Made by a program: the position numbers and the translations under genes. A stretch of 64,000 nucleotides of DNA from Megachile rotundata (Eukaryota > Arthropoda > Insecta > Hymenoptera > Megachilidae). The number at the start of each line of letters is the position of its first letter. Positions within the stretch are counted from its first letter, which is position 1. The notes under the pieces are model-generated. The model was not told where the DNA came from. It made no database searches and was given only the letters and a program-made list of their open reading frames with translations. This document shows positions 1-12,766 of the stretch, piece by piece. Location of the stretch: the NCBI RefSeq assembly GCF_050947335.1, contig NC_134988.1:3968001-4032000 (forward strand), written 5' to 3'.

Positions 1-417
1 GGTAGGCCTTGATAAGATCGGTATCAGTGGTGGATGGACGGCCGCTGCGAACTTCATCTTTAAGATTGAAATTTCCGGCTTTAAACCTCCTAAACCAATT
101 ACGGACATTTTGAACAGTTATAGAATGATCCCCATAAACATCACAAATCTCCTTTGCGGTATTTCCAGGCGTAGCGTCTCTTTTAAAACAGTAAAACATG
201 ACATGACGCAAATGCATTTTTTGATCTTCCGTCTTTCACAACGCGAAAAATACGAGATTCAATTTCTACTGATGCTGAAAACAGTCCTCTTGTAGTGCTA
301 GAGAATGACACTGGACCAAATAATTGATTTTGGAGTGATCTGGATGTTTGTTTACTTAAGCACAACAATGTAAAGCCTCGAGCGACAAACGCAAAAAGAA
401 CTTTCCGGACAAACTAA
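1..417 (-). mobile_element. mariner element, 5' end (cut by window edge)
   Basis: The minus strand carries the N-terminal part of a mariner transposase (2-217) preceded by about 200 bases of leader. The element appears to end at 417 with a terminal repeat reading TTAGTTTGTCCGGAAAG on the minus strand, followed by a TA (418-419), the normal mariner target. The other end lies outside the window, so the repeat pair cannot be confirmed. Confidence 0.65.
2..217 (-). CDS. mariner transposase, N-terminal DNA-binding part (partial)
   Basis: Seventy-two codons are open from an ATG at 217 to the window edge. They encode a mariner-type paired helix-turn-helix region. Visible landmarks are a first helix with the residues CFKRDATPGNTAKEICDVYG, the NWFRRFKAG recognition region near residues 38-46, and the linker RSGRPSTTD near residues 58-66, which matches the GRP(S/T) linker before the catalytic domain in mariners. 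No stop or frameshift is visible in this part. The DD34D catalytic domain would lie off the left edge, so intactness cannot be judged. The true start could be a few codons upstream, where a related frame continues. Confidence 0.75.
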   Translation of the reverse strand, partial: MHLRHVMFYCFKRDATPGNTAKEICDVYGDHSITVQNVRNWFRRFKAGNFNLKDEVRSGRPSTTDTDLIKAY

Positions 418-3400
418 TACATATTTTAAATATTATATACTACAGAAATAATGTGCTTCTCTTTTAACATGTAAATTCTCTTATTTATACAATATATTTG
501 CTATCTTAATTATTAAATCATCGAAGGTTATGTTCGTTTTTATCAAATGAAATTTCCATTTTCAACATTTACGACGCGCGACACGAATAAAATGTTCTAA
601 AAAACGACCTATTATACATAAATGTACGACGTGTCATAAATGCATTTACGACCCGATGTAAAATACGTACCATCACAGCTGCTAATTATGTTACATATTG
701 CAGTTCATCCCATTCCTATTCACTGCCGTGCCGTAGCAGAGGGGCGTACTTTTATGTCCATTTAATTCAACACGATTTAAAATGCTGTTTCGTTGCTTCT
801 GTTTATTCATTTATTCATTTCAGAGCTGACACCTTGAACCTTTGAGAATCGGGGAGGACATTAACAAGGAAGTCAAGAAATTACGAAAACTTAAGAAAAC
901 TTGTCAGCGAGTTTGTAGTTCACTATTAATATTTACATAGAAGTCGGAATCTTCGCTATCGTATACTTTCAAATAACACTGTCGCTGTGTACTGGAAAAA
1001 TGGATTTAATGTTTTTTTATGTTAAATAAATATGTTTATTGGTGGTTTTTAGTGCTTATATGCGGTAAAAATATTTTATATTATAGGAAATTATTGTATC
1101 TTTGAAAATACAGTAATTTTTATATTAGAAGAAATTATTATATCCTTCAAAATGTAGGAATTTTTATATTTTAAGAAATTATTATATTTTTAAATATATA
1201 TTAACTTTTATAATATAAGAAATTATTACATTCTTAAAAATATATTAATGTTTGTATTATAAGAAGTTATTGCATCCTTACAAATTAAATTTTTGTACTA
1301 GAAAAAATGGCTACATCCTTAAAAGTATACTCATGTCCATATTAAATAAAATTATTGTAATCTTAAAAGTATTTTTTTTTTTGTATTGCGCGAATTATAT
1401 CCAAATACCTTAATATTTGTTATAGATATTTTGTACAGTTTAATTTTTAACCATGTTATTTTGTTTACCGTAAGAATCGAGATGAAGCAACCGCCATTTT
1501 GAGCGTTATGCGTTTATTTGTAGAAAATTAATTACACCTTTATTTGCTATTTAAGTAGGTTTCACAACATTTATGAATGAAAATATTAATTACACAATCG
1601 ACTTTTAACTCAAACCATATATTGATAATTAAAGGTTATTTTTCTTTAGGTTAATAAATGTAGTAAAACAAGTTTATAGGTTAGGTTTTCTCTGTATAGT
1701 CAAGACTTAACTATATTTCTATTACATAGAAAATCGCTTTTATTACTTTGAAAATGGTCAAACAACCACTATTCTTGGTTCTTATAGATAAAAATATACT
1801 TTGCAATCATATTACTTTAGATATTATACTTTTGAATTATAAATACAGTTTTGAAGTCCAGAGTGCTACACGGGGAATCTACGCAATAATAGGGTTCCTT
1901 GCTTTAACCTATGTTGATTTGTTTATTTTAAGACAGCACTGTAATATTAGTTATTAAACTACGCTGAAAATTTCAGAACCGTGGTGAATATAATGTGATT
2001 GCTAAATTTGTTGCCGGTACAGTTTCAATTACGGCGAACAGTTGTACGTTCAGCGAAACTGAATGGTCACATTTTGAAAATTTACTTTCTGACACGAATA
2101 ATTGAAACTTTTCCACATACGTTATAAATACGTTTGCATGTTTTTCACGAGTTAAATCATGCATGAGTTAATTCAAGATAGGATGGCCACATTGCCAAAC
2201 CTGACGAGTGCAGCTATTTTTTTTCAGTAAATAATAAATGATATAGTTGAAAAATTCTGCAGTTTTCACTTGTTAAGACTCATTTTGTTTTTAAATATAA
2301 AAATTCTTACAATGATGTAATCATGAATCAGCATGTTTTTTTCAAGATAATGCGAGCAAAACGTTTCTCCTATGATGTAAGATATCGATAACTCTGTAAT
2401 TTTGAATTTAACCCTTAATGGTCGCACTTCATGGGAATAACAGACCTGGCACACTGAGACGTTTAAGATTCAGTTATTAACAATGTTTTTTTACAAAGAA
2501 GCTACTCATTACTTTAACTTGATAAAATTGTAAATAATCTTTAAAAGTTGCTTTAACATATTCAGTTGATTTCGGTATATTAAAGCATTGAATATGAAAA
2601 ACATTCAGCAACATGAAAAAATTGATACAGTTGACGGTTTTCAAAGAAAAATTCAGAACATAGTAAAATATGAAACACAGTAAAAGTTCAAAAACTAGTC
2701 AAAATACTGATGTTTCAGTATGAAATCATATTTCAGAATAAATATGGTTATATTTATTCAGATTTTTAGGATATATTGTGGCCAAAATTGAAGATAAATT
2801 GGCTGAAGTCGTTTCATACCCCAGTGTGACCGTTAAGGATTAATATACAATAAAGTGACAATCGTTTAATGTCTGTCTCTTTAAGTTTCAGTGTGAATTT
2901 TGAAGTGTGACATTTATAAAAATTTAATTAACAAAAATTACTTAATTAATTAATTAACAAAATAATAATTAGCAAAAATATTGTAATATTTTGTAATTAC
3001 AACCACCCTAATGTCTATATTTTATGAATATATTTGAATAACTTTATGAATATTTTCCAATAAATGTAAAACTTTATAGAGAAAACAAATTGATGGGAAA
3101 ATAAATAAATTAATCTTGTTTTTCTTATTATGAGGCAATTTCTAATTTGTTCTTCATGTTCTTCAAAGAAATATGGTCGTCCACGCAACAGCAGCGATAT
3201 CACCGGTTGAAAACTACTGCTCGAGGCATTAGAGTTATTTTATTGCATCCATCTTGAATCTGGACCTGCCTTGATTCCTTTATATTTATTTCTTTATTCT
3301 TTCTGTTTTCTCAAGAAGATAAATTTTAACTTCTATCTCTTACCGTGCTTTACACTTTTAAATCTCTTTCCTTCCAATTTCTACCACTTCTTTCTCCGCC

Positions 3401-4222
3401 GTTTTCATCTGACAATTTATCTTCCATTCGTGTCCCTGCTACTCCCTATGTCATTCCGCTTCTGTTGTCCCTTCTCGTTCACATTTTACCACCGAACGTA
3501 GCCACTTCGTCCCTCGATTTATATCGTCTTTCACGTTTCCCTTTAGTCTCTCTCTCGTTGAACGATCCGTCCCATCTTGCCATCAGCTCATTGATCGCGA
3601 TCAATTCGAGACGAAAAACGTTCGTTATTGTTACAGAAGGATGTTGAAACGTTGGAAAGAATCCACCTTTTCCTATATCTTCTCTCGTCTGAGGACGACA
3701 GCGAATAGAAAGAAACTCGACGATCGATGTATTTTTCACTTTCTGAACGGAAATGCTCAAAGTACTTGTGGACGATCGATAAAAAGCATTTGTCAGCATC
3801 TTGATTGTTCTGTTAGGGGATGATTAGGATAACCCTCCCCTTTTTTATGTAATCTTCAAATTTACACAATAATGTTAAAATATAGATAACATACAGTAAT
3901 CTTGAGTCTCAGAGTCAGGTACTCCAATAGGTCAGGAATATAATTTATTTAACCCTTTGTCTTACAATATCTTCCATGCGTGACACACTCACGCTTCTGT
4001 GACAATTTTTACTTGAACTATTTATACGCTTCAATTTGGAGTATAAGTTCAATTATGAATTACGTTGTTAAGGACTGCTGAAAATTGGCATAACATTTCA
4101 ATTTTTTCTCCGTTTTAATATTGTAGCTGTTCCTACTTAGCTCCAACTGGCGGGCGTAACGAAAAATTCATAAGGCAATGGGTTAAGTATGCAAAAATAT
4201 AAGTAGTAGGCCGAATATGCAA
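418..4222. other. AT-rich non-coding DNA
   Basis: No recognisable gene. It contains the decayed tandem array at 1065-1375 and a less AT-rich patch at about 3420-3800. Frames there of 76-106 codons on both strands overlap one another and match nothing I know. I see nothing else with a clear identity. Confidence 0.5.
1065..1375. repeat. decayed tandem repeat, unit about 55-60 bp
   Basis: About six imperfect copies of a very AT-rich unit built around GAAATTATTATATCCTTAAA followed by TATATTAATTTTTATATTA. The copies differ by many substitutions, so the array is old. Confidence 0.6.
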
Positions 4223-4370
4223 TTATACTAAGAATGTTTCATAAATTAGTTTTTTACACGATTTTAAAGATCGACCAAGTGAAATTTGATAGAAGAAAGT
4301 ACGTATCAGAAGATAGATCATTGTGCTGAGATGGTCGGCACATATAAGTGACTATCATATGTTTGCAGGG
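4223..4370. repeat. direct repeat copy 1 (about 484 bp from copy 2)
   Basis: This segment shares a run of about 150 bases with 4707-4853: AAGAATGTTT, then TTTTTACACGATTTTAAAGA, TCGACCAAG and GAAAGTAC, then GACTATC followed by TATGATTG or TATGTTTG. Identity is roughly 75-80 percent by eye. The function is unknown. Confidence 0.6.
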
Positions 4371-4706
4371 AAAACTTAAAAATTAGTATTCATATTTTAT
4401 ATTGTGCACGCAAACTACATCAGTACCGTGTGTCAGGTCATCATTCATACACCACATCGCCACTGACGACTTAAACATAACTAATACAGCACTAAGCTAC
4501 TTACAGTATGACTGAGCGTCGATTAATCACTTAGCATTATACAAATTATTCCACTTCGTGTATAGGCAAGGGTACGAAACGTCTGCCATATGAAATGACG
4601 TTTTTGTTTATCATAATTGCATATTATATTGACTCTACTCGATCCTTAAACTGAGTTGCAATTTTGTATAGTACTCGTAGAATATATGCATGCGATACGG
4701 GATCAA

Positions 4707-4853
4707 GAATGTTTTACAAATTCGTATTTTTACACGATTTTAAAGATCGACCAAGCGAATTTGGTAAAAGAAAGTACAGTTGTGTCAGAAAGTAGACGAT
4801 TATTGTGTTAGACGGGGTGACACTGACATAAGCGACTATCGTATGATTGTAAG
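4707..4853. repeat. direct repeat copy 2
   Basis: Second copy of the 4223-4370 repeat, same orientation. A 75-codon open frame (4780-5007, plus) starts inside it but resembles no family I recognise. Its counterpart in copy 1 is not open, so I do not call it a gene. Confidence 0.6.
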
Positions 4854-5007
4854 CGATCGTGAGGTCTCCACTATACTAGTTATAAAGGAACACGTTTATA
4901 TCGCTAGTGAAATTCACACGGACTCTTTCAAAAGTTGCATAGAACTCAATGCAGAAGGTTATATACGTAAAAGTGTTAGTCACGGAAAAGTTCGTGGGCA
5001 AGTATAA

Positions 5008-7699
5008 TTTACTTTGAATTTCAGTTAGATTATGGCCAAACTTCGATGAAACTTTAACTAAATGGAATTTAATAAATGTTAGCTAGCGGCGGTACACACA
5101 CTTAAAAAATGGAATCATACTGGCGTCCTGCAAAAGAGTGAATGAGAAGAAGAGGACGTTTTCACGACTATGAATTTGCACTTTCACTGTGAAAATATTT
5201 ATGGCTAAAATTCTGTCACTGGAATAGTATCGACCTAATAACGGAGGCGATTTAAGCACAATATGTATTTTACTGAATAATAAAATTCACCTAGTTACTA
5301 CATTAAAGTCGGCTATAGTATATTTGAAAACTATCAAACTTTAAGGAGATATAACTTTCGAATCAATGAATTCCGGCGATGGTTAGTGTTATGAATGAGA
5401 CTGTATAGTACGTATAGTACGTTTGAGTATAGTACGTTTAAATTTTTATGAGTTTGAGTGAACTTTGGAACTTCGGTTATGTACAGGCGTCGTTCTCGTA
5501 TATTTTCTTTAGCATCCTGCTCGACGATATAAAAACGTAACGCGTATGTATAGTTGCTCTGTCCTTTCTTTATATCTGTAATTCTGATGACAAATCCTAT
5601 TTATACTGACTACTCAAAAACACTTTTATTTATTTATTAGCAGTAGGAGTAGTAAATATGTGGTTTTCAAATTTTTCCAATACCATTTATTATTCTAACA
5701 CAAATTTTTCGAATAGAATTGATTATTCTTCATTTATAATTATAAATGATCGCAACTTGGTTCTAACTGGCATTTATTATCATCTAAATATTATAATTGA
5801 AAAATCACTTTCTGAGCGGTAAAGGTATAAAGAAAGTTTTAAATTTCAAAATTAGATAAATTTCGAAATTGCAAATATCCAAAACCGAAAATACACGAAT
5901 TTCGAAATACTTAAGTTTCTGAATTTCGAAAATAAATTTTCATATTTCTAATTCTCAAATTCATTAATTCAAATATTTCTAAAGCACTAAATTGTCAAAT
6001 TTTCAACACTGATTTCTCAAATTTCAGAATTTTTTAATTTTGCAGTTCCTGAACTTCACATCATTTTGTGTAATTATTGAAATGTGATTTTATATACTAT
6101 AATGCATCGAAAACATGGATTACGTTACAATTAAAGCAGATTTAAACCGAATCAGATCATAATCAAAATTCCAGAATAAATTGTTGTACAATGCAACGAA
6201 CACGAGGAGAAATATATTTGAAAGATAAGGGATGTATACAATAATATTTGCAATATTATTGTAATTCGAGCCCAAAACGCAAACTCAGAATAAAACTTAT
6301 ATGCAAACAAACGTACGTAAGTTCTGAGTGAAAATCGCAATAAAAAGCAGCATACAAATGTATCCAAGTATACACGATATTTTTATACATCGTAGTTTTA
6401 ACCAATTTCGTATTATAAACCACAAATTAAAATTTTATATTGATATTTAATAATTTAATTACGTAACAATGAAATTGTTAGATTTCTTTATTCGCATAAT
6501 CCTTTATTTATGTTTTTATTATAAAGAAAGAGAAACGCTTCTTTTATTTTCAATACGTATTATTTCAAAAATCGTAAAATCGATTAGCGGAATAAACCAA
6601 TCAGTACGGATAATACAAAATAAATCGACATCGCAATTACTATATCGAGTTTGTAGATAATCTGTTTAACGAATATTAATTGTTTGCGCAAGCGTAAATA
6701 CCATTACCCGGAACGCTAATTCCGCATGTTATTTTAACGGCCAATGTCCATTCTAACCTAGCATCTATTACTGTTCGAACGTTAAATGCCTAAATTCTAT
6801 CTCAATATCAATTCGGTTCTATAATTAAGTAGTATTTTTAATGCTATTAATTCGTAATTGATATAATGCATTTATTTCAACACATTTATAATTCACTTCT
6901 CTTAATTATTGCCAATTGTCATATTTCTATTCTTTTAATCATTGATAATTTTTATATTCCTTTTCTCTTAATTATTGTTCAATTTTTATGTTTTTCTTCT
7001 CTTAATTATTCACAATTTTCATGTTTCTTTTCTCTTAATTATTAAAAATCATTTTAACTTGTCTTGACAACAATTTCACATATCACACATAAACTTGACA
7101 GATAATATAATTTAACCATAGCACCTTGTTTCGAAGACAAGCGTTTAAAGGTAAACGAAAGATAAGACTTTTAAACTGTCTCTGTTTATATATTTTATCA
7201 AATACTGTCTGCACCAGTTATTTTAAGGTGAAAAAAATTGGAAAACAAAGTGGCAAGAAAAAAGTACGAAGACTATTAAATGCAAATTAAGCTGACCTAC
7301 TATAACATTTTTCAGGAGATAAGAATTCATGACATCACACTCCAAGCTCTTACGTAACTTTAAAAATAATTATGTAACGTGGAATTTGTAAATTTCAAAT
7401 GTCAAGTTTAATGATCGTTTTATAGTGTTACACATACTATTTCATGATAAAGTAAAATTTGTCACTGTGAAGTCATAGTTGGAAAGGGGTGGGCTAATCA
7501 CTCCCTTAAAATTATATGCACAGTAGTGCCTCCTAAAGTTCGAAGGACCACCCAATGACTAAATTGGGAACAAATGATACCCAAGCTAACAATTCTTAGA
7601 TAACAATTTATTTAATAATAGTGTGTGGTGTCGTGTATACATGTGTAGCTGTGTGTGTGCGAAGTATTAATTACAATCTGTATGTGATTCCTGAATTAA
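5008..7699. other. AT-rich non-coding DNA
   Basis: No gene seen. It holds a short GTATAGTACGT tandem motif near 5400-5440, a stretch rich in GAATTTC/AATTTCG words at 5830-6060, and the tandem array at 6894-7044. Confidence 0.5.
6894..7044. repeat. degenerate tandem repeat, unit about 35-45 bp
   Basis: Four to five copies of a unit reading roughly CTTCTCTTAATTATT, then CAATTTTTATGTTT. The copies vary in length and sequence. Confidence 0.6.
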
Positions 7700-9087
7700 C
7701 AAGGGACCATCCCGAAGTGATAATCTTCGATTTTGATGAAACTTGGATATAATGTAGTTCTCGAAAAAATATTCGACACGTATTTTTTTTTAGCTGCTAT
7801 CATTCATGTTAAGGGGGTGAAAATAGCCCTCGAAGTTGGGGGTTGAAACCATATTTTTGGGAATATCTCCGGAACTATAGAAGATAATTGAATTCTTTTC
7901 TTTGTAAATTGTTCGTCTTTAGATAGGAAATTTTTGTGCGAAAAAGAATTTCAAGAAACTTTATTTGTTTAAATAATATTCAAAAAATTTATTATTTTTG
8001 TTTAAATTTTTGCACTAAATGTTGATCTATTTTTTTGCAACTTCGTGTACGTAAACTATGGACAAAAATAGAGGACACGTGTTTTTGGAATTTGCTGTTT
8101 TTTGCAAGGTTTATTAGATATATAATTTAAATTCACCTCCTGTGAAGAGGGCCAATCAGCATTTTTATTGAAAATATTATTATTTTTATAATTTTTTACA
8201 ATATTTTAAGCATTTTATACCTCTGTATATGCCATTAATTGATTTCTGAATGATTATTGTAAGCGTCGCAGGTATAAGCGTGACGCGGTTAGAATCAACG
8301 CCGAAAGGAACATAAGCATTTATGGCCAATATTGTTAAAAAATAATTTAATTTATTTTTAATTTCTGAGTTTCTTAAAAAATCCCAATGTTTCCAAAAGT
8401 TCTAAATATTCTATTTAGAATGAAGTCTTTACACCTGTAAAAGTATAAAAGCAGTATTGGCCATAAAAGCCTATGTTCCTTACGGCGGTGATTGTAACCG
8501 CGTCACGCTCATACCTGCGACGCTTACAATAATTATTCAGAAATCAATTAACGGCATATGAAGAGGTATAAAGTGTCTAAAATATTGTAAAAAATTATAA
8601 AAATAATGATATTTTCAATAAAAATGCTGATTGGTCCTCTTCACAGGAGGTGACTTTAAATTATATATCTAATAAACATTGCAAAAAACAGCAAATTCCA
8701 AAAACACGTATCCTCTATTTTGATCCATATGTTTAGTATACAAAGCTGCAAAAAAATCGAACTGCATTTAGGGTGAAAAATTGAAAAAAAAAGTGCATTT
8801 TTTAAATATATTATTTAAATAAATAATTTCTCTCGAAATTTTTGTCACTAACTAAATTGCTGACTAAAAACTACACAATCTAAAAAAAAATTCACCTTCC
8901 TACACCCTCTAGTTTCCGAGATATTGAAGAAAATGTGTTTTCAACCCCCAACTTTGAGGGCTATTTTCACCCCCTTAACATGGATGTCCGCAGATATAAA
9001 AAAATACGTGTCAAATGATTTTTAAAAAGCTACAACATATATCAATTTCATTAAAATCCGCGTGTGACACCTTGGTGATGTCCCTTG
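7700..9087. mobile_element. CAAGGGA-family MITE, 1.39 kb, long inverted repeats
   Basis: The ends are CAAGGGACCA at 7700 and TGTCCCTTG at 9087, flanked by a 3-bp target duplication TAA (7697-7699 and 9088-9090). The two halves are inverted copies: 7700 to about 8340 pairs with about 8460 to 9087, leaving a spacer of roughly 120 bp. Landmarks shared by both arms are CGATTTTGATGAAACTT near the ends, AAGGGGGTGAAAATAGCCCT, and AAGCGTCGCAGGTATAAGCG near the centre. There is no transposase inside. The 3-bp TWA duplication fits PIF/Harbinger elements, but another family at this locus set uses TGA, so superfamily assignment is open. Confidence 0.85.
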
Positions 9088-9639
9088 TAAGAGACCCAAC
9101 AAAACTGCTTTTCGTCATCTCTCGAAACCCTTAGCCCGTGCCATAAATTAGGCCGTACTCTAACAATAGTGGAAGTATTTCTTTTGCTTTTGAACATGGG
9201 TATGGTACATGGAGAAGACATGGATATAGTACATAGTAGAACTTGTTTTGATACACAAATTAGTTGTTAGGAGCCACCGGGGTAGAGCCGCGTGCGTGAA
9301 GGTCACATACAGGGTGTCCTGTTTTAGTTGATATTGCAACAATCTCAAAATCAAAGTAATTTAAGAAAAGCAAATTGATTCCGTTAGAGTTTCGAGTGAG
9401 GAGTCAAATGGTATTACTGATTTTTGAATGCATGGACGTCTTCAAGGTTATTTCAAGATCATCTTCACTTTTTTTATTATAAACCCATATTTTTATTACA
9501 GAATCATATTCTACGTGAAAAAATGCGCGACTATTGTTTAATACATTTTGTTGTAAGTTCAATATTACATCTGATAGGCTTACATCTTCAAGCATCATTA
9601 GTATCTTAAGAATTGTTGATGGCACCTTGGAAACAATTA

Positions 9640-9790
9640 TCAAGACTTCTTGGATCGCGAATTACCTATATTACTTAAAGATCTAAACATAGCAGACAAG
9701 CAATGTGGTTCCAACACGACGGTTGGCCAGCTCATTATTCATGTATTGCTCTACAAATAATATATTGGGATTTGACTGATCGTGGGTAGG
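9640..9790 (+). pseudogene. Tc1/mariner-like transposase fragment (HDG motif)
   Basis: Reading the plus strand with one frameshift gives a stretch like FLDRELPILLKDL followed by MWFQHDGWPAHYSCIA and a run ending DLTDR. In IS630/Tc1/mariner-type transposases with long insect families, a W-F-Q-H-D-G-x-P-A-H segment contains the second catalytic aspartate. The D is present. The downstream region that normally reads PRSPDLTPLDFF is decayed. The related copy at 35.25-35.35 kb has the same break, so part of the decay predates the duplication. Confidence 0.65.
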
Positions 9791-9989
9791 TCGAGGTGGT
9801 CTAGTTTCCTGGCCATCGAATTAGAACCAGATACGAAAATTTCACTTCACTGGCTATAACATTGCCACATTCGCAAATTGTCTTAGGTCATGCAAAATTA
9901 TTACTAAAAACGTTGATAACGATATATACATAGCAATTTGTTACTATTGTAATAATAGATTGTGTGGGTAACGAGCGATTGAGGGCCGT

Positions 9990-10211
9990 GCGAGCGTTTA
10001 CGGCAGGCTCAAGTATCGATAGCTCGTCAGGTGAAATTTGAATGTCATGGAAAATGTCTGCATACTCGAAAGACTAGTTTACAACTCTGCAACCACATTA
10101 TCTGAGTTGGAAAGAATTATAGATATTTGGGAAAATAATGAAAATTATGATCAATGTATGTAGAGCATGTCCGATACAAGCTGTGATCAAAGCAAGGGGT
10201 GGAAATACAAG
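9990..10211 (+). pseudogene. conserved tail frame, transposon-borne
   Basis: This stretch matches the open frame at 42432-42620, sharing ENVC, LERLVYNSATTLS and RIIDIWE. Here it carries a frameshift and a stop near 10158. It lies where the C-terminal part of the transposase would be expected, but I cannot confirm that it belongs to that protein. TTAA-free flanks and a shared end with the 42-kb copy show it travels with the same element. Confidence 0.45.
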
Positions 10212-10423
10212 ATATTAACATGTGTTAATAATATTATGTAGTAGTGCATCACGTTAGTAGCTAATAAATTATATAATTACAATTTGAACAGGCCTTTCTA
10301 ATATTACGGAAAATGTGTAAAATACTGAAAATTTAGTGGTTCTAATTCGATAGACTATAGGTTATATTGTTTATCAGTTGGCTGACCCAGGATTGTTGAT
10401 TAACCTGGGCACTTAGAGATTTA

Positions 10424-10610
10424 AACGTGGAGACTAGCCGACATATAGCTAATGCCGGGTGCTCCAAGAGGTTGACTATGGTGAAATACCCGACGTATGG
10501 CTAATGCCGGGTGCCACAGGAAAGGTCGAGACGTGGAGACTAGCCGATATATGGCTGACGCCGGATGCCCCAAGAAGTGATATGTGAACTAGTCGACATA
10601 TGGATAACGC
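10424..10610. repeat. minisatellite, unit about 50 bp, 3-4 copies
   Basis: Imperfect units share GTGGAGACTAGCCGACATAT, then GGCTAATGCCGGGTGC. Copies begin near 10424, 10480, 10530 and 10583. GC content is clearly higher than the surroundings. The array abuts the palindromic MITE at 10614. Confidence 0.65.
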
Positions 10611-10613
10611 TGA

Positions 10614-10772
10614 CGAGGGAACATATCCAACTCCGACACGCCGATTTTGATGAAACTTATGTGAGATATAGTTATGCCGATAAAGAAAAATACGTATCAA
10701 ATATTTTTTTGGAACTATATCTCACATAAGTTTCATCAAAATCGGCGTGTCGGAGTTGGATATGTTCCCTTG
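10614..10772. mobile_element. CAAGGGA-family mini-MITE, 159 bp palindrome
   Basis: A near-perfect palindrome: the left arm contains GGGAACATATCCAACTCCGA, and the right arm carries its exact complement. Ends are CGAGGGAAC and GTTCCCTTG, flanked by TGA on both sides (10611-10613 and 10773-10775). The inner words CGATTTTGATGAAACTT and TACGTATCAAATATTTTTTT are shared with the larger MITEs at 7.7 and 29.2 kb, so this is a deletion derivative of the same family. Confidence 0.85.
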
Positions 10773-10775
10773 TGA

Positions 10776-12766
10776 GTGTCACAAGGAAATGTTAGTAATA
10801 GGTCTCGTAACTAGACTTTGACGGTACTGTTGGGGAAAAGTATTGTACACTATTTCATAATATTTAATGCGCAATGAACAAAGAATAAATACATTTTTAA
10901 CATTGTGAATTCTTTTTACTCCACGCGTCGAAGGAACATGTACAGCATACTGTCTAGTCAATGTCTAGCCAATGTCTAGCCAAGCAAAATAGTGTCTTGT
11001 TTTTTCGTCCATACCAACCAAAAAAATATCTCGATCATACCAACTGCATTCACTCAACACTCTTACCAACCTCATTCATACAACACTCTTATCAATTCAT
11101 GTTATTGAAACAACAACCTTACAGTTATACCTCGAACAGCTAAGGTGCACTGACAGATGGGTTTTTGGATTAAAATTATAATTAAATACGGCGATATTTG
11201 AATGTAAAATAATAATTGAATATATTGTCTAAAACCGATTTTTGCAGATGTTAAGTATGTATACTTATCGGTTAAGAACTAACTCTAATTTACAGGAATT
11301 AAAAGGAATTTTTCCGAGAGGAATGGAGATAATGCCTAACAGTAAATTTACGTACTGAATGGTTAAAAGTAGACTCGATAGGGTTTCTAATCTGGTCTCG
11401 TAAAAAATTTCTTTTGACGTTAAAAAACCGATTGGAACTGGTACAGAGATTCCTCTTTACTTTACTTTCAAGAATCGATTGGATCCCTGTACAAAAAAGA
11501 CAAAACTGAACTCATCGAGAAATAACGCAAATATAAAAATTTTATATACGTCTTCGAGTTGTTTGTAAAAAATATCAAATTTTCCCTTCCATCGAATTTT
11601 CCCGTAAACGATTTCCTTATCGTTTACGGGAAAAACGCTGGGTAGTAAATTTATGAATACACTGTATATTTTATAAATGGTACAATAGTTAGAATGTATT
11701 AATATTTATACGTATGTACATGTATAGCAACTTTATACAAAGTTCCTTGCATGGAACTGATATAATTTTTCATTACTTATATGACCCTTTCGTCAAGCAA
11801 TCTCTTAAAGCAAAAATTAGAAGAATTATCTTCTTTGCAATTAATATTACATGGATACCACAGTTAATGACTTAAAAGATATTTTCCATAGTTAATAAGC
11901 CAACAGAATATATATTAATAAAACATGAACAGTGTTGCAGACAAAAATCGTTGTTTTTGAACAAATATTAACTTTAGTCTTATATCTTGTGAAAACTGTA
12001 ATGAAAAATATTAAATGAGCTTATGTTTCCGTACCGAAAAATAAATACAACTTACTTGACATCATTTTCTGAACAAAAAGGGCCATTTTCTATACTTCAT
12101 GTTGAAAATAGAATAAGCACGATAAAAAGTAAAAGAGTTACTTGAATTATAAATGGGAAATTGATTTTTTTAGTCGTTCTACATAAACCGTCTATTATTT
12201 ATTGAAGTAATGAATAAAAAAAAAGTAAACTATATTTACATAAAATAGTCAAATTTTAACAACGCTCACATTGATGTGAAAAGAAATAGCTAATTGCTAT
12301 AAACAAACTCTTTGATTACGACGCAGAAATTCAACTGTTTAATTACGTTTTAATACAATTAACCGCTAATTAACAATTAGCGTTCAGTTCTTAATTGCGT
12401 TTTCTTTCACTAGGAATTAAATTGAATCGTTAATTGAATGATTTTTTAGCAGAAAATCGAAGGATGATTTTAAATTAAAACTTGTCAAATTAAAGATCAA
12501 AAAGTAATTTAATTTAATTAAAGAAACGTTTTTTAATGAAATTAAAAATCATAAAATTTGTATGATTATATTTCAATTGCTACTCAAAACTTCCTGTAAG
12601 TAGGTATCATGTATACTTTATTCAACGAAAATGTTTATTTATTTTGTAAATTATAAAAATAGAAATTTTAAGAATTAATTCTTTGTCTTCAGTGAATTTA
12701 TTCTTTAATACGTTATTTGCAAGTGAAACAGCTATTTCAAGACCAATTTTATATTCTAAATATAAC
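10776..12766. other. AT-rich non-coding DNA
   Basis: No gene seen. It includes the hairpin at 11597-11634. Confidence 0.5.
11597..11634. repeat. perfect 16-bp stem hairpin
   Basis: TTTTCCCGTAAACGAT is followed by a 6-base loop and its exact complement. The stem is too short for a typical microRNA precursor, and no T-run terminator follows. The function is unknown. Confidence 0.6.

Larger units (their letters stand above)
9310..10360 (+). mobile_element. decayed CAGGGTGTCC-ended DNA transposon
   Basis: A terminus CAGGGTGTCCTG begins at 9310 right after a TA (9308-9309), the IS630/Tc1/mariner target. A transposase remnant follows from about 9640. From about 9690 to 10360 the sequence is collinear with 35245-35496 plus 42343-42765, where a LINE has split the copy. 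I could not find a matching right terminus, so the right boundary is set by the end of that homology. Confidence 0.6.

Noticed and set aside
3345..3823. Cluster of 60-106-codon frames on both strands
   Set aside because: They overlap on both strands in a slightly GC-richer patch, none has a known motif, and length is what chance gives at that composition.
11597..11634. microRNA precursor
   Set aside because: The stem is only 16 bp with a 6-base loop and no extended pairing beyond it.
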